Counted from the first letter of the stretch, positions 15,401 to 25,880 are shown. The stretch: 32,819 bases of DNA from Apostichopus leukothele (GCA_010014835.2 JAAAKB020000005.1:1662102-1694920), one strand, 5' to 3'. Notes: generated from the letters alone by a model not told the origin. Numbers and translations: made by a program.

Positions 15401-15530
15401 CAATTACTGGCATAAAACGGATGTTGAGGACCTAATCGGAAGGTGTGCCTTTCATGGAACTGGTTTTCAGAAACCCTGAACAGCGAACAGGGTACTATTA
15501 ACCTTTACCTTTGGTTTGACAGGCAAACAG
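12500..15530. other. Intergenic or intronic DNA, no gene seen
   Basis: AT-rich sequence with a TTAA-type repeat (13634-13652), a 12-G run (13739-13750), a GAG-rich run near 14950, and many TACTGTA/TACAGTA heptamers. These include a near-palindromic cluster at 15218-15260. Open frames of 60-114 codons occur on both strands; none resembles a known protein. Confidence 0.5.
13739..13750. repeat. Poly-G run
   Basis: Twelve consecutive G, one of several long G or C runs in the window (also 18341-18370, 18871-18884 and 26531-26543). Lengths in assemblies are often unreliable at such runs. Confidence 0.9.
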
Positions 15531-15534
15531 GATG

Positions 15535-15560
15535 TGACGTCATGTAAGATAGTACTTCCG
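15535..15560. promoter_or_regulatory. CRE plus ETS pair, candidate promoter
   Basis: A perfect TGACGTCA (15535-15542) is followed 11 bases later by ACTTCCG (15554-15560), the reverse complement of an ETS core. This pairing is common close to transcription starts. Downstream at about 15620 a donor-like GTGAGC follows, so a short plus-strand 5' noncoding exon is conceivable. No coding sequence is attached to it. Confidence 0.3.
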
Positions 15561-17240
15561 ACAGTAATCCATCCAGATGCCGGGTTTTCCTTAGAAACAG
15601 ACAGTTTAGCAAACATTGGGTGAGCACTGTTTGAATTTGATATGTATATATTAATAGTGGCTGTATTGACTGTTTGGTCTAAGTTACCAACAATATACCT
15701 GTAGTATGCTGTAGCACTGTTGTATTAGCTGTTAGGTGTTACCCGGTTGTCAGGCATGCCTGCCTACTGTATCTGCTGCGTACTATGCAGTACGTGCCGA
15801 GGCAGGCATATCTTCTATATGTTAGAGATATTGCATCTGTGTGCATTAGCTTTGATTGACATTGGTGATGTGTACATAAAGTATCGTCTCTGTGCTGCTG
15901 AAGTACTTCTTGGTATCTAGGGTAATGTTTAAATTTGCATTATGAAAAGGCAACTTCCTCTGTATGGTAATCATTGACATACATGTATACTATGGGAGGG
16001 GAGGGGGGGGGAGAGGTTAGGACACATCCCTAGCCCCCAAATTTTACTGCGAAGTGTACTTTATACAGGTGAACTTTTACTCTTTCAATATTTTTGCCTC
16101 TCAACTGTTTGCTTGCCCCTCCCCAACTTCCCCATCCCCCTCATATTTTGTTTTTGTTTTTTTGTTACCCCATGGGTTTCAGCTTGCCCAGAAACATATA
16201 TCATGACTATAACTTGGTTACATTAACCTGGCATATAGGTTTGCAGTAATGTTTATAATTTTCTCAAAGTATTGTGACCTTGCTGTCAACTTGCAGTTGA
16301 TCAAAATAACTGGTCAAAAATGTGTATGCACAGTCCTTGTATCAACTGTACAATCAACAAGGAATCTCCATTTATACCATTGGCTTTCTGGTTTAATTTT
16401 ACACACTGTACTCCTAAACATTGTCTGTCGATACAATATGTACTCCACCACTTAGCCCTCTTTCTCCCACTACCCCACACCACTTTAACAAGGGAGCATT
16501 TTAAAGCAAAATTGTATTCTGACAAAGTTCTAAAAAGTTTTGCCTTCAAAACTACCTCTGTTAACTTCCAATACAACTTTGTAATAGAGGAAGTTGTTCA
16601 GTTTGTTTCGGTCATTCATTACAGTAAAATATACAGGTCTTTGGTACATGTGGGAGTGCACAGTACCCCAGATGCCATATATACTGAAACACATGATCTA
16701 CCTTAACTACACCTAGTCTGCCTGGAATGAGCGTTTGTATTGTTGTTACTATCTGCAATATTTACAGTAGTCAGTGGCCTTTTGCTCTTTGTACTTTGGT
16801 ATAGAGTACAGTATACCACACTTTATTTTAGTCTTGAACCTTGGTCTCTAACTGATATTGAATTCATTGCCACAGTAACTGACAGTTTTTGTGTTTTGGG
16901 ATCATTGGCCCATAAAAATTGTGTACACACAGTTAGTAAAAGAAATCCCTGTGTGTAAACTTTTTGTTGTTTGATATCTCTAAGGCTTGCTGTAACAACC
17001 AAATACAAATATTTGGTCATTATGTGTATGGGGAACCATGTGAATAGTGTAAAGCTAACAATACACAAATATTAGCATAATTCTGGAATAGGCCTTTTGA
17101 CAATAGCCTAAAATTGTCATTTGGACAATGTTGCCATGGTAATACAAAGCATTGATATTTGCACAATTGTAAAGTAGTCGAAGTAGTCATAATACTACAT
17201 TCGCTTCGATACCCAACATTTGATTCCATAACATTTTATT
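15561..17240. other. AT-rich DNA, no gene seen
   Basis: It holds a G-rich stretch at 15994-16017 and a C-rich one near 16115-16140. Overlapping open frames on opposite strands at 16301-16706 are the longest in the stretch (128 codons on plus). They show no domain, and coding-like composition does not favour either strand. Confidence 0.45.
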
Positions 17241-17241
17241 A

Positions 17242-17348
17242 ATGGCGGAATTAAACATGGAACACATTAAAGAGTACACAGGAGAAACTTTCAAATGTTT
17301 CTTGACTATCACTCGGCTATTTCGAAAGAAGTTACTTGACTGCACAAG
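17242..17348 (+). CDS. Candidate first coding exon, product unknown
   Basis: An ATG (context TTAATGGCGG) follows an in-frame upstream TGA and opens 35 codons plus two bases that end exactly at a good donor, ACAAG then GTAATG. The unspliced frame stops inside the donor itself, as is common for real exons. The peptide begins MAELNMEHIKEYTGETFKCF and continues as a Lys/Arg/Leu-rich, probably helical segment. I do not recognise the family. The next exon must supply one base in phase. An acceptor at 20414 would keep a short frame open (RSGFLGRGILL), but this is not compelling. The 100-N gap at 18030 could hide a following exon. Confidence 0.33.
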
Positions 17349-17573
17349 GTAATGAGGTGCCCTACTGCACATTGCTATGTGATTTAATATTGATCAGCCC
17401 CCGATACAACATATTCAACTCCACATATATATATACAGCTGTAATGGTTGACTGAGTGTAGTACGTCTTACAAGTGATGTACAGAACATCCCATATGTTT
17501 ACTGTGTATAAAGATCTGTGGGACGGTCTCGCCGCCTGGTGATTCCTATCAACAACATCACATTGTCAATTCA

Positions 17574-17645
17574 TACAGTACTACAGTACAGTACTGTACA
17601 GTACAGTACTTGAAGCTAATGAGAGTACATATACTGTAGTACTTC
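17574..17645. repeat. Palindromic CAGTACTG cluster
   Basis: Six or more overlapping TACAGTA/TACTGTA heptamers make a self-complementary block at 17574-17611. About 25 bases later comes a partial inverted match (ACTGTAGTACTTCAAG). The DNA or RNA could fold into a hairpin. It is the densest point of a motif that is common from about 9 to 31 kb. Confidence 0.7.
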
Positions 17646-18029
17646 AAGATTAATGGTTTATTGCAATAAGCAAAACTTGAAAATTAGCTGGCATGTACCA
17701 ACATCCTGTAGGAAGTGCTGTGAAGATTTGTTGACAGTAATAATAATGACAGACAAAAAACAATTAAAACAAACGGGGAAAGAGAGGAAAGGAAACAACA
17801 ACAAAAAGTCATATGACAGGAAAGGAAAACAAATGTTTTCATTTCCTATTCTTAAGGATATAAATAGCCAATTGCCAGGCTTTGATAGGTGGAGAAAAAT
17901 GCTAAAAAATCTGGTTTTTCCCCCACACATGATCATTTTTGTTAAAATGGACATGGATCTTGCAAATGCTGAATCTAAAATATTGAACCTCTTTAACATG
18001 AACTACTAATGATGGCAGTGGTTTCTTTT

Positions 18030-18129
18030 NNNNNNNNNNNNNNNNNNNNNNNNNNNNNNNNNNNNNNNNNNNNNNNNNNNNNNNNNNNNNNNNNNNNNNN
18101 NNNNNNNNNNNNNNNNNNNNNNNNNNNNN
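18030..18129. other. Assembly gap
   Basis: Exactly 100 N, the usual placeholder for a gap of unknown size. The true sequence and distance between the flanks are not known, and an exon could lie inside. Confidence 0.99.
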
Positions 18130-19300
18130 ATTAATCAGAACTGCATATTTACTTCACGCTGCCCAAAACATGGTGATAAGTGACTTCTCTCCATCAATAC
18201 AAAAAAAAGAGCTCATCTTCTCTGAAAGGAATGTCTGGCAACTTGAAGGGAAAAACTAAACTGCTTAATAGATTAAATTGGTTTTGTTTGCTAGGTCTGG
18301 TTGTAATATATTTAGTACCAAACAATACTCAATTATTTCTCCCCCACCCCCCCCCTACCCCCCCCCCCCCATAGTCCATTTTCTTCATGTGGGACATTTG
18401 ATAACCCTTCACGTCAGATTTTAGTCAAAATCTCAAAGAGGTTGATATGATAATTGCCAAAACGTCAATTGGTCTGGATTGACTCAGCTGCAGTATAGTA
18501 GTTTTAGATGCATTTGTATTAAGCAGTTAACAAAGTGCTGTCGGTCAAACAGAGTGGTTCACAGCCTGGCATACTGTCTCTTTGTTGACAGCTGGTCATA
18601 TATGTGAATGTCTTTACTTTTACACACACAAAAAAAGGACACTTCCACAATACTAAATATTACCAGATAAATACAGTATTTCGGAAGGCCTACTGTAAGA
18701 GGACTTTGACTCAGCACTACTAAGTACAGTATATACTAGTATAATGTTGCTACTTTGTGTAGGCATATGTAGATACCATAGATGTATGTTTTAATGGAGG
18801 CAAGTTGTATAGCATCAATGTTCCTAAGTGAAGAAAAGTCAATTTTTGTGTTTTTAAATCCTTTTTGGTTGGGGGGGGGGGGGGTATGCTAGCATAATAT
18901 ATTAGTATAGGTTTGTGCATCAATATAACTCTATAGTCTCGCAATGTACTGAAATAAGTTTGTTTATGAAAATTAAACCATACCTATGGATATACAGTAT
19001 TTATCTAAAAACCTAACCAGAGAAATAAAGGAATTTGCCAGTTTTCTTTCACAACAACAAAAAAACCCAGCATTTCTCAAAATTTGGTTTTCCATCCAAC
19101 ATTCTTATTTCAACTGAAACTTCAACTGGTCAGTGTCTATTTTTCCAAATGCTTATAACCAAATCGGTTGTCTTCTTCAGTGGTAACAACAATCTTTCCT
19201 TTTGAAGGGTACATGACCGTTAACTTTTACCCTTCTATTATATTCATTTTCTCAGAAGAATTAAATTTGATAATCTTTTAATCAATATGCAAGGATCTCT
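18130..19300. other. AT-rich DNA, no gene seen
   Basis: It contains the C-rich run 18341-18370 and the 14-G run 18871-18884. Short open frames across these runs are artefacts of the homopolymers. Confidence 0.5.
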
Positions 19301-19338
19301 GGAATCATGTCTTCATTTTACTGTTCTCCAAAACTGTG

Positions 19339-19533
19339 TCAGTCATGAAGAATTTGGAACCAGTTGTGGTAGAAACTGCACACGTTCCCCGAGTATTTTT
19401 GACACGTGAAACCGAGATCACAGTCCTCATAATTATTCCAAAACTTCCGCACCGCATACCTAGAATGCTGAGAAACAGCACTACATCTTGCAGCACATCT
19501 CAGTAATTCACCCCAAAACACAAAAATATCCAT
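19339..19533 (-). CDS. Small Cys-rich open frame, doubtful
   Basis: A 64-codon frame from ATG with five cysteines (for example CDLGFTCQKYSGNVC). It lies just left of a CpG-richer, promoter-like stretch (19600-19980), so it could be a first exon on the minus strand. A donor-like GTATGC occurs inside it. An overlapping 63-codon frame on the same strand is open as well. I recognise no family, and the composition does not separate coding from chance. Confidence 0.15.
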   Translation of the reverse strand: MDIFVFWGELLRCAARCSAVSQHSRYAVRKFWNNYEDCDLGFTCQKYSGNVCSFYHNWFQILHD

Positions 19534-19599
19534 CTGTGTCAGCCAGCAAGACTGTTTTCCCGAATCGTGACATCACTCTGTTGCTATAATTAGACTCGC

Positions 19600-20044
19600 C
19601 TGGTTGTACGGACAGCTCTTCGTACAGTCCTTTTTTTCGCACAAACAGCATCCCTCCGTAGGGCCCATCATAGCTCAGTGTTGACACGTACCTAGAACCT
19701 CACAGATATAACCAGCTATTTCACGGAAGACACACAGCCCTCTCCGCAATTAACTACTCGCTGCCTGTACGGAGGCATATACACGAGCACGATCTCGGAC
19801 ACTGTTTCCGTGCTGTACTATCGAAATCCAAAATTAACTTCCTGCTCATATTTTATGTCAGCTGACAAGATTGAAATGCATATTTGGCTCTGACGTCAGA
19901 CTCGAGGTTTATTTTTGTCGCAGCCAGTGTCGTTACGGAGAACACGTCAGTTTGATCGCGTTCCAAATTTAGCACCAGCTGCTTTCGTAATTCATTCAGA
20001 TCGTATCTAAAAGTAGTGAACGAAAAACACAAAAAGGGTTAGAA
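19600..20044. promoter_or_regulatory. CpG-richer candidate promoter and plus-strand 5' exon
   Basis: The stretch is clearly richer in CpG than its neighbours (for example around 19750-19800 and 19910-19960). It contains a perfect CRE, TGACGTCA (19891-19898). Past it, a donor (AGAAG then GTAAGA) sits at 20045, and a pyrimidine-rich acceptor (TTTTTTTACATTCTTAG) ends at 20414. A spliced plus-strand transcript with a noncoding first exon would fit; so would a bidirectional promoter. No transcript evidence is available. Confidence 0.35.
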
Positions 20045-20688
20045 GGTAAGAGACTGGTGATTTTTCACGGTAAAGAAGTTTAGAAATTCAAATGAGCAGG
20101 AACCCTTCTATTCTTTGATTCTTTTGGGCATTAATATAGACTGGGAAAAAAAGAAGAAAAAAAATGTGTCTCAAGTGGTTAGCAGTTATAAAAAAATAAA
20201 GAGAAAATGGAAGAGTAAATAAAAAATAAGGTGAAAAACAGGGTAGATTAAGGCTGAAAGTATCTATTCCTTGGAATTGTTTTCTGATATGCTGTGTTTT
20301 CTAAATTATTTGTTGTTGATTTAAAAATTATCAGGAATAAGACTGATCATATAAAATCAGGATTTATACTAATAACAACTGATGAATAATTTGCTTCTTT
20401 TTTTACATTCTTAGGTCTGGATTTCTCGGAAGGGGGATCTTACTCCAGGGAATTTCCTATCAACACAAAGTTAGTTTGCCCTCTCTGTTTCTTAAGATAG
20501 CTTTCTGTTTTTCTGTTGATTGTAATGTAGAAATTTTCATTTTAATTTTTAATCAAATAGTACAAGATGTATCTTTGATACTTAACCACGCTTGCACTTT
20601 TAAAGGGATATTCTGGTAATTGAAGTTTGCTGGACATTTTCTACATCTTTAAAACCACAAAACTGCATCCTTAAGTGTTGTCTTAGAT

Positions 20689-21054
20689 ATGAATCTTTCA
20701 TATTTGTTGGTATTTTGTTTAATGCATCTTGTAACAGCAGAGATGAATGATGTCATGATGGCAATTTCAATTCTACCGAAAATGTTGCTTGTTCATATAA
20801 ATTCTAGTACATTGACTTCTGCAATAAGTCAAAACTCAAAATGTATCACAATTATTTTCAAGGAGAAATTCAAGAAGAATATGATACTAGAAAATGTCAA
20901 TCTTTGTAGGACATCTACCACGACAGACTCACAGACCAATCACAGTACTGCTAACAGCTGTCTGGAAGAATCGCAGGTTTGTAGCTTAACTCGAGGTACT
21001 GTAGGTCACAATCAATCGACCATATCTCGAGTGGAAAAGAATAAGCTAATTTAA
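20689..21054 (+). CDS. Open frame of 121 codons with signal-like start, unknown
   Basis: The frame starts MNLSYLLVFCLMHLVTAEMN, which looks like a secretory signal with possible cleavage after TA. It is followed by a Lys/Asn-rich, then Ser/Thr-rich polar region with a few Cys. No family is recognised. The same DNA also reads plausibly in the other two plus-strand frames. Splice-like sites lie inside it (acceptor-like TTTTCAAG ending at 20871 and donor-like CGCAG then GTTTGT at about 20977). It may therefore be an exon of a spliced transcript read in another frame, or no coding sequence at all. Confidence 0.2.
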   Translation: MNLSYLLVFCLMHLVTAEMNDVMMAISILPKMLLVHINSSTLTSAISQNSKCITIIFKEKFKKNMILENVNLCRTSTTTDSQTNHSTANSCLEESQVCSLTRGTVGHNQSTISRVEKNKLI

Positions 21055-21507
21055 GATGAGCTTGTCAACTCCAGTCTTAATGGTGTGGGAATTTTTGTTA
21101 TCTTTTAAGGTATTAAAGCATTAGTCAACGGTCTGTCATGTGAGTATCCCTTTTAACTGTTGCCGACACTCACCGATTTCCAAAACCATTACAGTACTCG
21201 AGGGCCATCGGTAGAGGAGACCTCAGACTTCATTACTTTGTACTTTCAAGAAGAACAAGCCACAGTTTTTTAGCTCCTGACTAATTCCCTTACCATTAGA
21301 TCTTGTTATTACAGTACCATTCATGTTGGTTCAATGTTACAGTACATATATATATAGCATTTCACAGAGTGATATTCTGTAAGACAGTTTAGTACACTCT
21401 TTCCAAAAGAAGAAAAATCAACTTGTGGAGATAGAATCATCAAGTGATTGACATTGACCCAACCAGAATATAAAAAAAATAAAGGATTAGTCGATGTTTT
21501 CCATCAG

Positions 21508-21648
21508 GTTCGGTTCCACCACGAGTGATAGGAAGGAAGGGTCGTACAGGTCGTCCAGGCCTTTGTGGATGAAGATCTGCGGTGCTGATGTACTCATCTC
21601 ATGAAGATGACTGGATCATGTTGACATTGACAAAGTTGGTCAGTGGAG
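21508..21648 (+). other. Candidate internal exon, 141 bases
   Basis: The stretch is bounded by an acceptor (GTTTTCCATCAG) and an excellent donor (GTGGAG then GTAAGT at 21649). It is markedly richer in G and C than its AT-rich flanks. All three plus-strand frames contain a stop, so it cannot be a purely coding internal exon. It could be a noncoding exon, a last coding exon, or one with a start: an ATG near 21589 reads MYSSHEDDWIMLTLTKLVSG to the donor. I judge it a probable transcribed exon of unknown gene. Confidence 0.4.
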
Positions 21649-21972
21649 GTAAGTAGCATTAGTGTAGCATACACACTTGTAGATAATGAACGATGGGGAA
21701 TATATATCGTGGTAGTTGGTCGTTAAAAGTTTTCCATATTCTTCCGCTGTACACAGTATCTGATGGCAGCAGAGCACCTAACAAGGGAAATTCAACAGGT
21801 TTTTATGTTTCTTCACAAAGTACTACAGTAGATGACTTAATTGTGAAACTGCTGCCTTTTGTCAGTTTTTCGCTGTGTGACAAAAGCATCAAAGAGTTAA
21901 TCATACCCCCCTCCCCAACCCTTTTGTTTCCTTTTTCTTTCTTCATCCTGAAGTTACCGAATAATTAATTCT

Positions 21973-22850
21973 TTGTTGCTTAGAAATCCCCTTCATTCTT
22001 CTGAAACCGAAGCAAACCTTGTCCATCTAACAATGACTTTAAAGAGTAATACCGCTTTCAACCATTCGATTCCTTTCAGCCTTTCTGGATTTTATATAAT
22101 TTATCTTTTCTTTTCTTTTTATTCGCTCACAATTGTTGGTAGACAATCTGAAGATTTTTCATTTCGTTTTTTGCTTTGGTAGCATCTGTTTTAAGGTTCC
22201 ATTTAACCATTTGTTGGGTTGATCGGTGCTACTAAAACAAATGCATTATATGTACCGCTATTGTTAAAAATAGATACAATTGAACTTGTCTAATGACCCC
22301 TGAAATAATAGATAATGGCTTTGTTCTGGTTAGGCCGCATAAGTATGGGTATAACAATCTGTGGTTTTATCTTTTATGACTTTCTTCTTTGGCAGAGTGG
22401 TACTTTAATTCATGAAGTGTTCTTTTGGAAGCTTTTATTATATACTCGTGTTTAAACTTGGATTTTCACATGCCAATTGCAGTTTAGCTGGTTGCGTGAC
22501 TTCGTTATTAGAACCTTTCTTCTCTCTCTCAATGGGCTTCTGTTTGCTGGCTTCTGAGGTATCGATCACCCTCCGGGCAGTCTTTGTTTGCTATGCGGTA
22601 TATTCCGCCTGCAGTGGTGAACCATTGTCTAAAGTCTGCTAGAGGTAACGCTGAAATGCGCTATTTTTAGATTTAAAAGAATGCCGTGATTTCAGATTTT
22701 TGACATGGTAGTTAATATTGGTGAGTATGCCTGTCCTGGGTGTCTTCCTTTTGTTTTATTCTGTATTTTACTTACCTGTCTCCACTGTCAACTAGATTTG
22801 TGAACTCTCCCTGTGTCCCATTTATCTAGCACATTATGCATAGATGTATG
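21973..22850. other. AT-rich DNA, no gene seen
   Basis: Unrecognised small open frames only. A good minus-strand donor-like sequence (GACAG then GTAAGT) is seen near 22768-22778, and a similar ACCTGTCTCCAC context recurs near 23740, which suggests a small dispersed repeat. Confidence 0.4.
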
Positions 22851-22949
22851 CAACTTAAAGATTTACATACAGTCCTTTCAAGTCATTGTCTAAACTTATA
22901 TATAATCTTATATAATCCCTGCATAAGTACATTTTCAAATTAGGAATAA

Positions 22950-23430
22950 AAGCCATGGAAGTATTACCTTGACCTCCATGGTGTAACAGGTAGCTTTCTA
23001 TGATGTAGGTTGATAGTGTATAAGATATAGAAGTCTTCCCCTGACCTCCATGGTGTAACAGGTAGCTTAGTATGATGTAGGTTGATGGTGTATAAGACAT
23101 GTAAGTATTACTCTGACCTCCATGGTGTAACAGGTAGCTTAGTATGATGTAGGTTGATGGTGTATAAGACATGGAAGTATTACTCTGACCTCCATGGTGT
23201 AACAGGTAGCTTAGTATGATGTAGGTTGGTGGTGTATAAGACATGGAAGTATTACTCTGACCTCCATGGTGTAACAGGTAGCTTAGTTTGATGTAGGTTG
23301 ATGGTGTATAAGACATAGAAGTATTACTCTGACCTCCATGGTGTAACAGGGAGCTGAGTATGATGTAGGTTGATGGTGTATAAGACATGGAAGTATTACT
23401 CTGACCTCCATGGTGTAACAGGTAGTTTAG
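22950..23430. repeat. 72-bp minisatellite, about 6.5 units
   Basis: The start of the unit, GACCTCCATGG, recurs at 22971, 23043, 23115, 23187, 23259, 23331 and 23403, exactly 72 bases apart. A partial unit precedes the first. The middle units differ by one to three bases; the first and last are more diverged, as is usual at array edges. Because 72 is a multiple of three, the minus strand stays open for 177 codons with a 24-residue repeat (including TYIILSYLLHHGGQ). Most differences between units change the residue, which argues against selection on a protein. Confidence 0.95.
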
Positions 23431-23459
23431 TTTTGATGTCAGTTGTCAAGTAAGTTTGG

Positions 23460-24470
23460 ACTGAGGCAACTACTAGAGCAAGAAATATTCAGCATATTGA
23501 ACAAAGTTATTTGACCAAATGGTTTTTCAAATTACTTTAGCATAAATATATTTAAGATATTTTCTACCTTACCGTATGTGCAATGAAACTCATGATCTGC
23601 ATATTAGAATGGAATAACCTTTTAATAAAATTTAATACAAATTGTTACAATCAACAGTACAAAGTGAATCGCTTAGAGTATGAAAACTAATTTATGCATC
23701 TGGGAACAGTAAAGTTTCATTGATACTGTACATCATGCCTACCTGTCTCCACCATACCATGCACTCCCATTGTCTGAGTCAGTGATGGGGGAGGGGTGGC
23801 ATTTATCCGCAAGATAGAAGATTCTTTGTATTTTGCTAAAGTCGAGCTGACAAGTTCATTACTGTCGTAAGAGTTCCTATGAAAAGAAAGCTCACTCTAT
23901 TGTATGCGACTTTGAAAAAGAAAAGAAATTTAACCTTTTTTCTGTCGGCGTGGTTAATTGGAAAACTTGGTAAGTTGCCAATTCGATTAAACTTAGACGA
24001 TACCCTAGAGGTAAAACGATTCTTCTTTGATTATGAAAGGAACCAGTGAAGTCCAACACCTTTTGTGATAAAAATACAAGTGTCAGAGCTCCATAGTTGA
24101 TTTATCAATACGCTCGATTTGTTTTGTTTATTGTTAGGCGTGACAGCATAAATGGAACAAAGAGATTCCCAGATAACAACAGGTAAAGGAGTTAGACTAA
24201 TTATGACTATAATCAAAATGGAATAATTCATCTTTATAGATCTGTTAAACAAGGTAAAACTGTTTTTGCCTTTGTGTGTGTTGTGTGTTGGCAACTTTTG
24301 TTGCACCTATCTATCTATCGTAGATCGGTGAAGGTATTCATGGGACGGCGAGACAATGCACGTATTCTAAAGGCACGCCATTGAAGCAGTATATTTAATA
24401 TACCCTTGTTACTGGCTGTATTACTAGGTGTAGCTCTAAGATGGTTCTGATAAAGAGCCACAGAACAGTG
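23460..24470. other. AT-rich DNA, no gene seen
   Basis: Only short, unrecognised frames on either strand and no clear exon boundaries. Confidence 0.45.
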
Positions 24471-24480
24471 GTGAGCTTTG

Positions 24481-24543
24481 TGACGTCAACCGGAACAACT
24501 TCCTTGCCATCAAGAAAACAGTTTCAAATGTTTACAACGGAAG
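24481..24543. promoter_or_regulatory. CRE with two ETS-like sites, candidate promoter
   Basis: A perfect TGACGTCA (24481-24488) lies directly next to CCGGAA (24490-24495) and is followed by CGGAAG (24538-24543). CRE plus ETS clusters of this kind usually mark transcription starts. No coding exon follows closely: the nearest ATG (24666) meets a stop after two codons. Confidence 0.35.
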
Positions 24544-24840
24544 TTCCTCCGAGCTTCTTGTTTGCTTGTAGTAGTAGTATTTAGTTTAATGCCTGTGACA
24601 CGTACAACGTTGAGATCGTAACTAAGTCATTCCTCCATGCAGTGCAAATTTGCTGGAGAATTGAAATGAGTATTTGATTATGCCTTGATCATAAAAAAAG
24701 ATCATGGTATCCAGTTCTACTTAAATCCGCTTCTTAATTTTGCACTTCAGTATTACTTTAGTAAGCAAATTTGTAAGTGTTATTTCTCACCTCACCTCAC
24801 TAGGTACTGTACAGTGAGCTTTATAGGAGTTATGTTTACC

Positions 24841-24902
24841 AGTTACTCCCAGTTCCTCCCAGTTACACCCAGTTCCTCCCAGTTACGCCCAGTGACTCCC
24901 AG
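24841..24902. repeat. 10-bp tandem repeat
   Basis: Six head-to-tail copies of a decamer close to AGTTMCNCCC. They partly alternate between AGTTCCTCCC and AGTTACNCCC, so the functional period may be 20 bases. Confidence 0.9.
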
Positions 24903-24980
24903 ATCTAAACAAAATACGCCTACACAGTAGTAGCCAAGGTGTGGAGAACCATCTTTTGGCTTGAAAGCATACATGTACAC

Positions 24981-25145
24981 TAGTCCAGAGATTATTTCTG
25001 ACCGATGAAAGGGGAACATTTAGCAAGTATTCTGTTGAAATTTGTATTTAATTCCTATTTCCTACTCACACCCACCTGGTCTTTAAGTACCAAAAGTGAA
25101 CTTGAAGCAAACAGGTGTGATGTCATAGATCCAAATTGATGAACT
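24981..25145 (+). repeat. Single-arm copy of a dispersed repeat
   Basis: It matches, in order, the left arm of the palindromic element at 29456-30021: TAGTCCAG, GGAACAT, TGAAATTTG, AATTCCTAT, then CAAAAGTGAACTTGAAGC and ACAGGTGTGATG. The middle is diverged. It shows that the roughly 200-base arm exists as a unit of its own. Confidence 0.75.
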
Positions 25146-25734
25146 ACTACTTTACACTGGTTTTCGCATAGATTTGCATCCAATTTTCTACTTCAAACTT
25201 TAGATGCATCTTGATGTGACTACAGCACATTCTTTGGGTGTATTTTACCCTCACATACCAGGTCAAGTTTCAAACCTATCCTATGCAACTTGCAAGCTCA
25301 AAATGATAAAGAGTAAAATATGGAGAAAATATAAAAGTACTTGTTGCCAGTGTACATCAAAGCTTACTTTGGAAGATCTGTGACTATATTTAGCATGTCA
25401 AGCAAGGAAACTAAATTACCAAGTATTCTGCTAAAAGTGGCTGGAAATACACAGCTCTTTCACGACACTGATTCGAAAGTGCATCACCCATGCTACCTGT
25501 TCTTTCATTTTCACTTACATCTTCCATCAATTTTCCAGCGAGCCATAAAACCCAGTTAATTATAACTTGACTATATTTGGCAATTAAATCATAGAGTGTA
25601 TTAAATCAGGGTTCAATCCCCACAGTTTCATTTGATACAAGCCAAGATGTGACAGGGAAGGGATTTCAAGAAGAATTTCTGTTTTTTTCCCCTTTCTTTG
25701 TAAGTAACGCCAGTAAAATGAACAATGGAACGTC

Positions 25735-25880
25735 GCTGACTTGGTTAAGACTGGTCGGTCTAGTAACCCAGAGGTCACTAGTTCCAATCCTGTTCTTAAC
25801 CATAAATCCCTTTGTTCTTTTCCATTGTTTGTAAATTCCCAATCAGTTTTCCATTGTTCGATTACTTTAATTGACATTAT
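25735..25880 (+). mobile_element. tRNA-derived SINE (tRNA-Thr-like head)
   Basis: The head at 25730-25795 carries an A-box-like GACTTGGTTAAGAC, a TCTAGTAAC anticodon-loop-like stretch and AGAGGTCACTAGTTCCAATCC. The last resembles a variable loop plus B box (GGTTCGAATCC). The TCTAGTAA loop fits a tRNA-Thr (AGT) ancestor. A non-tRNA body with TCCATTG repeats follows to about 25880. It does not fold as an intact tRNA. The minus-strand open frame at 25584-25877 is simply this repeat read backwards. Confidence 0.6.

Noticed and set aside
16301-16706. Overlapping 91- and 128-codon frames on opposite strands.
   Set aside because: No domain, no splice context and both strands open in the same AT-rich DNA, which fits chance.
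17653-18009. A 118-codon plus-strand frame ending just before the N gap.
   Set aside because: Lys/Asn-rich low-complexity content, also open on the opposite strand, and no recognisable domain.
20985-21054. The end of the 121-codon frame (GHNQSTISRVEK) considered as a transposase helix-turn-helix.
   Set aside because: The resemblance is a few residues only, with no following transposase domain and no terminal repeats.
22855-23430. Regular 72-base repeats considered as a CRISPR-like array.
   Set aside because: Units are contiguous, with no unique spacers between short repeats, and the genome is eukaryotic. It is a minisatellite.
25735-25800. A functional tRNA gene.
   Set aside because: The acceptor and D-arm pairing do not close and the B box is altered (AGTTCCAATCC), so it is a SINE head.
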